Made by a program: the position numbers and the translations under genes
The notes under the pieces: generated by a model
Database searches by the model: none
What the model was told of the DNA's origin: nothing
Seen by the model: only the letters and a program-made list of their open reading frames with translations
Source of the DNA: Paludibacteraceae bacterium
Lineage (GTDB): Bacteria; Bacteroidota; Bacteroidia; Bacteroidales; Paludibacteraceae
Direction of reading: 5' to 3'
Assembly: GCA_904502115.1 (NCBI GenBank)
Contig: CAJGDW010000044.1
Coordinates: 1 to 11,515, forward strand
Length of the DNA stretch: 11,515 bases
Shown: piece after piece, positions 7,472 to 11,515 of the stretch
Layout: each line of letters opens with the position of its first letter
Numbering within the stretch: the first letter of the stretch is position 1

Positions 7472-8584
7472 ATGAAAAAAATAGTTTTCTTTCTTGCATT
7501 TGTTTTTTCTCTTACAGTAGCAGCGCAAAATACCACTATTAACGGTGGAATTGCTGGTAAACAATTGTATCGTTCTATCAATGTGAGCAAATTGTCTCCA
7601 ACCGGTGGTATGGATTTTATTACTACGCAAGCCATATCGCCCGATGGTAAATTTGTCATTCAACTAACGGTAGCATCGCCCGATATTTACGTATTGGAAT
7701 TTACCGATGGGGCCAAACTAAAACGCCATCAAATTTTGACATTAAAGGCCAACGATAACATTCAGTTGCAGTTTAATAGTACCTATCAAAATTTGCAACT
7801 TACATCGGCTACAGGATCAAACGAAGCGGTTTTTGCCCAACGTTACCAAGATTTTGCTTTGCAAGCAGAGGTGCAATCCAAAACTTTTGAACAACGCTAC
7901 ATGGCGGCTACTACCGATGCCGAGAAAGCGCAAATTCAAGCCGAGTTTGAACAATTCTATTTGAAATTTCAGCAAGATACCAAGCGTATGCTCTCTACCA
8001 ATGCAACCTTGCTAACAGCAGGATTTATGGCATATAGCGAATTTGGCAGGGATATTGCCGTGAATAAAGATTTCTTTGCTGTTGTGTTGAAAGGATTAAA
8101 AACTACCTATGCGCAGCACTGGATTACGAAAGAAATTGATTTGCGTATGCAGCAAGCCATTGTGATAGGTAGTGTGGCACCCGAAATTGAATTGAAAGGT
8201 GTAAATGGCGAAACCATTAAGTTAAGCGATTTAAAAGGAAAATACGTATTGATTGACTTTTGGGCATCGTGGTGCGGACCTTGCCGCATGGAAAGTCCTA
8301 CCTTGGTAAAAGCTTACAACCAATACAAAGACAAAAATTTTGCCATCTTAAGTGTATCGCTCGATAACAACAAAGAAAAATGGGTTGCAGCTATTCAGGC
8401 AGATGGCCTTAACTGGCCTTGGCACGGTAGTTCGTTGATGCGTTGGAATTGTCCTGTGGCTAGACGTTATTCGGTGTCGTCTATTCCTTATTCGTTGTTG
8501 GTAGATCCTAAGGGAAAAGTTATTGCCATTGGACTACGTGGCGAACAATTACTCACCAAGTTAGCCCAAGTTTTAAGCAAATAA
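7472..8584 (+). CDS. Exported thioredoxin-fold thiol-disulfide oxidoreductase (TlpA/ResA-like)
   Basis: The 370-residue protein starts with a signal peptide (MKKIVFFLAFVFSLTVAAQN, probable cleavage after AAQ or nearby), so it acts in the periplasm or at the membrane. Residues about 22-110 form a beta-rich domain resembling the DUF4369-type N-terminal domain of Bacteroidota AhpC/TSA-family proteins. Residues about 120-225 look helical. The C-terminal thioredoxin-fold domain starts near 233 (GSVAPEIELKGVNGE) and carries the active site WCGPC (267-271) and a cis-Pro region in SSIPYSLLVDPKG. Such proteins reduce or shuffle disulfides of exported proteins, for example in cytochrome c maturation or envelope redox repair. 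The partner here is unknown. It begins four bases after queA and its end overlaps radA by 12 bases on the opposite strand. Confidence 0.9.
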   Translation: MKKIVFFLAFVFSLTVAAQNTTINGGIAGKQLYRSINVSKLSPTGGMDFITTQAISPDGKFVIQLTVASPDIYVLEFTDGAKLKRHQILTLKANDNIQLQFNSTYQNLQLTSATGSNEAVFAQRYQDFALQAEVQSKTFEQRYMAATTDAEKAQIQAEFEQFYLKFQQDTKRMLSTNATLLTAGFMAYSEFGRDIAVNKDFFAVVLKGLKTTYAQHWITKEIDLRMQQAIVIGSVAPEIELKGVNGETIKLSDLKGKYVLIDFWASWCGPCRMESPTLVKAYNQYKDKNFAILSVSLDNNKEKWVAAIQADGLNWPWHGSSLMRWNCPVARRYSVSSIPYSLLVDPKGKVIAIGLRGEQLLTKLAQVLSK

Positions 8585-9937
8585 AATACGGAAAGCTTCT
8601 TCAGCCTTCTTTACAGGAATCAATTTGATGTTGTATGCCTTGTGAGGAAGGCTGTTGTAGTTATATTCGGGCAATATCATTTGTTGAAAGCCCAGTTTTT
8701 CGGCTTCGGCAATGCGTTGCTCAATGCGGTTCACAGGGCGTATTTCGCCCGATAATCCTACCTCGCCTGTTAGGCAGGTGTGCGAGTCGATGCTCATATC
8801 TAAATTGGCCGATAAAATGGCCGAGATAACCGCTAAGTCGATGGCAGGGTCGTTGATGCGCAAACCGCCTGCAATGTTCAAAAATACGTCTTTTTGCGCC
8901 AATTTAAAGCCTGCTTTTTTCTCTAATACCGCTAGTAACATGTTTAATCGGCGTAGGTCAAATCCTGTAGCTGAACGTTGAGGTGTTCCGTAGGCAGCGG
9001 TTCCAGTAAGTGCCTGTACCTCAATTAAAAACGGACGAATACCTTCTATGGCCGATGCAATGGCAATGCCACTCATATCGTCGTTGCCTGTAAGCAATAA
9101 TTCGGATGGATTGGTTACTTCGCGCAATCCGGCTTGCTGCATTTCAAATATTCCCAATTCGGACGTGTTGCCAAAACGGTTTTTGATGGCACGCAAAATG
9201 CGGTACATGTAGTGTTGGTCGCCCTCAAATTGCAGCACGGTATCTACAATGTGTTCCAAAATCTTAGGCCCTGCAATGGCGCCGTCTTTGGTAATGTGTC
9301 CTACAATAAAAACAGGAATGTTATTTTCTTTGGCAAAGCGCAGTAGCGAGGTAGCGCACTCGCGAATTTGCGACAAGCTGCCCGTAGACGATTCGGACGT
9401 TTCGGTGCAGATGGTTTGAATGGAGTCAATTACCAGGATGCTGGGTTTAATGGCCTTGGCATGTACGTAAATTTGCTCCAATACGGTTTCGCTTAAAATG
9501 TAGCAGTCTTTATTTTGAATGCCCAAACGATCGGCACGTAGTTTCAGTTGGCGGGCACTTTCTTCGCCCGATACGTATAGCACGGTTTGGCCTTGCAAAT
9601 GCAACATGGTTTGCAAAATCAGGGTCGATTTGCCAATACCAGGCTCGCCGCCAATGAGTACCAACGAACCAACAACCAAACCGCCACCCAATACACGGTT
9701 TAGTTCACCGTTGCCCATGTCAATGCGTGGGTCTTCGGTGGTGTTGATGTCAACAATGGAAACAGGGCGATGTGTCTCGTTATTGTTGGTATGTACCAGG
9801 GGAGTGCTTTTGGTATTCTTTATGGCAATTTCTTCGGTGCATGTATCCCAGTTGCCGCACGATGGGCATTTGCCAAACCATTGCGAAGCGGTTCGGCCAC
9901 ATTCTTTGCATAGAAATACGTTTTTCGATTTTGCCAT
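8573..9937 (-). CDS. radA: DNA repair protein RadA (Sms)
   Basis: The 454-residue protein is a full-length RadA, a RecA-like ATPase that helps process branched recombination intermediates by driving branch migration. In order: a four-cysteine zinc finger (Cys10, 13, 24, 27; CKECG and CPSCG), Walker A GEPGIGKST (97-105), Walker B ILVIDS (167-172), the diagnostic KNRFG motif (252-256), and a C-terminal Lon-like domain from about 285 (SGIAIASAIEGIRPFLIEVQ). The start is ATG 9937. The frame stays open for about 39 codons upstream through the intergenic element but has no ATG, GTG or TTG, so the conserved MAKSKNVFLC start stands. The gene lies 149 bases downstream of panD on the same strand. Confidence 0.97.
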   Translation of the reverse strand: MAKSKNVFLCKECGRTASQWFGKCPSCGNWDTCTEEIAIKNTKSTPLVHTNNNETHRPVSIVDINTTEDPRIDMGNGELNRVLGGGLVVGSLVLIGGEPGIGKSTLILQTMLHLQGQTVLYVSGEESARQLKLRADRLGIQNKDCYILSETVLEQIYVHAKAIKPSILVIDSIQTICTETSESSTGSLSQIRECATSLLRFAKENNIPVFIVGHITKDGAIAGPKILEHIVDTVLQFEGDQHYMYRILRAIKNRFGNTSELGIFEMQQAGLREVTNPSELLLTGNDDMSGIAIASAIEGIRPFLIEVQALTGTAAYGTPQRSATGFDLRRLNMLLAVLEKKAGFKLAQKDVFLNIAGGLRINDPAIDLAVISAILSANLDMSIDSHTCLTGEVGLSGEIRPVNRIEQRIAEAEKLGFQQMILPEYNYNSLPHKAYNIKLIPVKKAEEAFRILFA

Positions 9938-9942
9938 AAAAA

Positions 9943-10072
9943 AAGAGTTAAATAAAAAGTGTACTTCTTCGTTACGCTCACCTTCAAAATCCTCATTTAC
10001 TTCAGTAAACTCCGGTTTTTCAGGCTTCGCAAGCCTTGAATTACATCTTTTTATTCAACTCTTACGAAGAAG
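9943..10072. repeat. Inverted-repeat element between panD and radA
   Basis: The spacer is built of inverted repeats. Outer arms 9943-9963 and 10042-10063 are complementary over about 21 bp with one substitution and one indel. A second pair, CTTCTTCGT (9964-9972) and ACGAAGAAG (10064-10072), is perfect. Inside are two tight hairpins, TTTACT-TC-AGTAAA (9996-10009) and AGGCTT-CGC-AAGCCT (10022-10036). The order of the two outer pairs is A-B-A'-B', so they cannot both form as simple nested stems. On the minus strand a run of seven T ends just before the radA ATG. It may be a dispersed intergenic repeat, a panD terminator, or a control element for radA. Confidence 0.6.
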
Positions 10073-10090
10073 AGGTTGTCTTTCTGTATT

Positions 10091-10441
10091 TTATTGTAAA
10101 CGATTGGTTTTGCTATCGGGGTGGATAATGGAAGGCTTGAATGTTTTGGCCTCTTCAAAATCCATTTGAGCGTAAGCGGTAATAATTAAAATGTCGCCAG
10201 GCTGTACTTTTCTGGCAGCTGCACCGTTGGTGCAAATAATGCCACTACCACGTTCGCCTTTAATCACGTAGGTTTCAAAACGTTCGCCGTTGTTGTTGTT
10301 TACAACGTAAACTTTTTCGTTTTCAATGATGTTAGCGGCGTCCATCAAGTCTTCGTCGATGGTAATGCTGCCAATGTAGTTCAAATTGGCATCAGTTACG
10401 CTAACACGATGAATTTTTGATTTTAAAATTTCGATAATCAT
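10091..10441 (-). CDS. panD: Aspartate 1-decarboxylase precursor
   Basis: PanD decarboxylates L-aspartate to beta-alanine, the substrate PanC joins to pantoate. It is made as an inactive proenzyme that cuts itself between Gly24 and Ser25, leaving a pyruvoyl group on the new N-terminus. The site is present in YIGSITIDEDLM (Gly24-Ser25). Other family hallmarks are KIHRVSVTDA at the N-terminus, VYVVNNNNGERFETYVI (about 44-60), and NGAAARKVQPGDILIITAYA (72-91). The length of 116 is usual. Its ATG overlaps the panC stop by four bases (ATGA), which favours translational coupling in a panCD operon. Confidence 0.97.
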   Translation of the reverse strand: MIIEILKSKIHRVSVTDANLNYIGSITIDEDLMDAANIIENEKVYVVNNNNGERFETYVIKGERGSGIICTNGAAARKVQPGDILIITAYAQMDFEEAKTFKPSIIHPDSKTNRLQ

Positions 10442-11277
10442 CCTTTGTAATGTATGTTGTCTATCAATCTAATTTTTCCGCAATATACGGCAATGCAACC
10501 TACAATAAACTCGCTGTCTTCCCAGTTTTGAACGGGTTGAAGGCTGTTTCCGTCTACTATTTCGTAGTAGTCCATACGAAATTCAGCATCGTCTTTGAAT
10601 TGCTCTTCTATCCAATCAATGGTTGCACTTACACTTTTGCTGTGGACAAAGGTAGTACTTTTTGTCAATACTTCTGCAATTAAGGCTGCTTTTTTACGTT
10701 GATCGTTGGTAAGCAGGGTATTTCGGCTACTGCGTGCTAATCCACTTTCTTCGCGAATAATGGGGCAGGCAATGATTTCAATGGGGTAATTGAGTTGCTC
10801 AACCATGGCTCTGATAATGGCCACTTGTTGAAAATCTTTTTCGCCAAAGTAAGCTTTGTGGGGTTGGACCGCATCAAATAGTTTGCTAACAATTTGTGCT
10901 ACACCGTTAAAGTGACCAGGACGATACTTGCCTTCCATTACGGTTTCCAAACTGCCAAAATTAAATTGACGGGTATCTTCTTCGGGGTACATTTCTTGCA
11001 CGGTAGGCATAAACACTACGTCGCAACCGGCTGCTTGAAGCATGGCGCAATCGGCTTCTGGAGTGCGTGGGTAGCGTTCCAAGTCGGCTTTGTCGTTAAA
11101 TTGGGTAGGGTTGACAAATACGCTGGCTACGCACAAATCGTTTTCTGCCACGCATCGTGTAATAAGCGAAATGTGTCCGTCGTGCAAAGCGCCCATAGTG
11201 GGAACAAAACCTACACTTTTAGCGGCTTTTTCTTTGATATAGGCCTGTAAATCGGCTATTTTTTCTATAATAATCAT
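10438..11277 (-). CDS. panC: Pantothenate synthetase (pantoate--beta-alanine ligase)
   Basis: PanC activates pantoate with ATP to a pantoyl-adenylate and couples it to beta-alanine, giving pantothenate for coenzyme A. The 279 residues match the family length. Nucleotidyl-transferase motifs are intact: PTMGALHDGH (26-35, with the HxGH histidines 32 and 35), FVNPTQF (54-60), GKYRPGHFNGV (116-126), FGEKD (144-148), and the KMSKS-like LARSSRN (180-186). ATG 11277 is the start. The gene is first in the panCD pair and has a Bacteroidota promoter 21 bases upstream. The product acts in the cytoplasm. Confidence 0.97.
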   Translation of the reverse strand: MIIIEKIADLQAYIKEKAAKSVGFVPTMGALHDGHISLITRCVAENDLCVASVFVNPTQFNDKADLERYPRTPEADCAMLQAAGCDVVFMPTVQEMYPEEDTRQFNFGSLETVMEGKYRPGHFNGVAQIVSKLFDAVQPHKAYFGEKDFQQVAIIRAMVEQLNYPIEIIACPIIREESGLARSSRNTLLTNDQRKKAALIAEVLTKSTTFVHSKSVSATIDWIEEQFKDDAEFRMDYYEIVDGNSLQPVQNWEDSEFIVGCIAVYCGKIRLIDNIHYKG

Positions 11278-11298
11278 GTTGGTTTAGTTTAGGCGGTG

Positions 11299-11330
11299 CA
11301 AAGATACGAATATTAAAGTCAAATGTCAAA
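11299..11330 (-). promoter_or_regulatory. Promoter of the panC-panD operon
   Basis: Read on the minus strand, TATCTTTG (11299-11306) is a full match to the Bacteroides -7 consensus TAnnTTTG, and TTTG (11327-11330) lies 20 bases further upstream, the expected -33 spacing. The -7 element is 21 bases before the panC ATG, giving a short leader. The -33 box falls inside an A/T-rich tandem repeat that offers alternative TTTG boxes. Confidence 0.75.
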
Positions 11331-11352
11331 AGTTAAAAGTCAAAAGTTAAGG
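11325..11352. repeat. 14-bp direct repeat upstream of panC
   Basis: GTCAAAAGTTAA occurs at 11325-11336 and again at 11339-11350, a 14-base period. A related AGTCAAAT lies just before (11317-11324). The first copy contains the -33 box of the panC promoter. Confidence 0.75.
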
Positions 11353-11366
11353 GTTGTAAGTCGGAA

Positions 11367-11460
11367 GTTGCGATTAAGCGAGAGCAGAGATTAAATTTAT
11401 TTAAGCTATGCCGACAGTTGCGATTAAGTGAGTGCAGAACAAATTTATTTGTTATGCCGA
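11367..11460. repeat. Two tandem copies of a hairpin-bearing repeat, about 50-base period
   Basis: Copy 1 (11367-11414) and copy 2 (11417-11460) both run from GTTGCGATTAAG to TATGCCGA. Each contains a hairpin around a TT loop: copy 1 at 11384-11411 (core TTAAAT-TT-ATTTAA) and copy 2 at 11434-11457 (core AACAAAT-TT-ATTTGTT), both closed by GCA/TGC. Copy 2 is four bases shorter because two bases are missing from each arm. The remaining 11461-11515 shows no recognisable gene; it shares the word GCTAACGG (11481-11488) with 114-121. Confidence 0.7.
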
Positions 11461-11515
11461 ACGTGAGCAACATGAGCGAAGCTAACGGGAGCAACTTATT
11501 ACATGATTTTAGGCA

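Noticed and set aside
9820..9937. Extended RadA N-terminus reading through the upstream spacer
   Set aside because: The frame is open for about 39 codons but has no ATG, GTG or TTG, and the usual RadA start is at 9937.
9519..10169. Plus-strand open frame of 216 codons opposite radA, the spacer and the 3' end of panD
   Set aside because: It runs antisense to the well-conserved RadA zinc-finger and ATPase coding sequence and across the inverted-repeat spacer, has no family-like motifs, and looks like a shadow of the codon bias of radA.

Overview
The window looks like chromosomal DNA from a member of the Bacteroidota, most likely the Bacteroidales. Pointers are the TAnnTTTG-type -7 promoter elements, A-rich leaders that mostly lack Shine-Dalgarno sequences, the long QueA subtype, the thioredoxin-fold protein with an N-terminal extension, and A/T-rich intergenic repeats. 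All nine genes belong to recognisable families. I see no phage, plasmid, transposase, CRISPR, toxin-antitoxin or secondary-metabolite genes, and no tRNA or rRNA.

Left part, plus strand. A foldback element (10-110) and a short tandem repeat (141-180) precede xseB, the small subunit of exonuclease VII. A promoter-like site at 453-460 then leads into a compact run: a TolC/NodT-type outer-membrane channel (485-1888), a lipoprotein periplasmic adaptor (1904-3130), an AcrB-type RND pump (3147-6269), a long-form QueA tRNA-modification enzyme (about 6253-7467) and an exported thioredoxin-fold protein (7472-8584). Gaps between these genes are 15, 16, an overlap of about 17, and 4 bases, so all five are probably cotranscribed. 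The first three genes form a complete tripartite drug or solute exporter.

Right part, minus strand. radA (8573-9937) meets the thioredoxin gene tail to tail with a 12-base overlap. Upstream of it lie panD (10091-10441) and panC (10438-11277), which share an ATGA overlap. Together they make beta-alanine and join it to pantoate to give pantothenate, the coenzyme A precursor. A good Bacteroidota promoter sits at 11299-11330.

No new gene system is visible. The least explained material is in three spacers: the foldback at 10-110, the inverted-repeat element between panD and radA (9943-10072), and two tandem hairpin repeats at 11367-11460 whose stems differ by paired, structure-preserving changes. 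The odd QueA start (no ATG or GTG) and a lone near-perfect Shine-Dalgarno before the pump gene also deserve attention.
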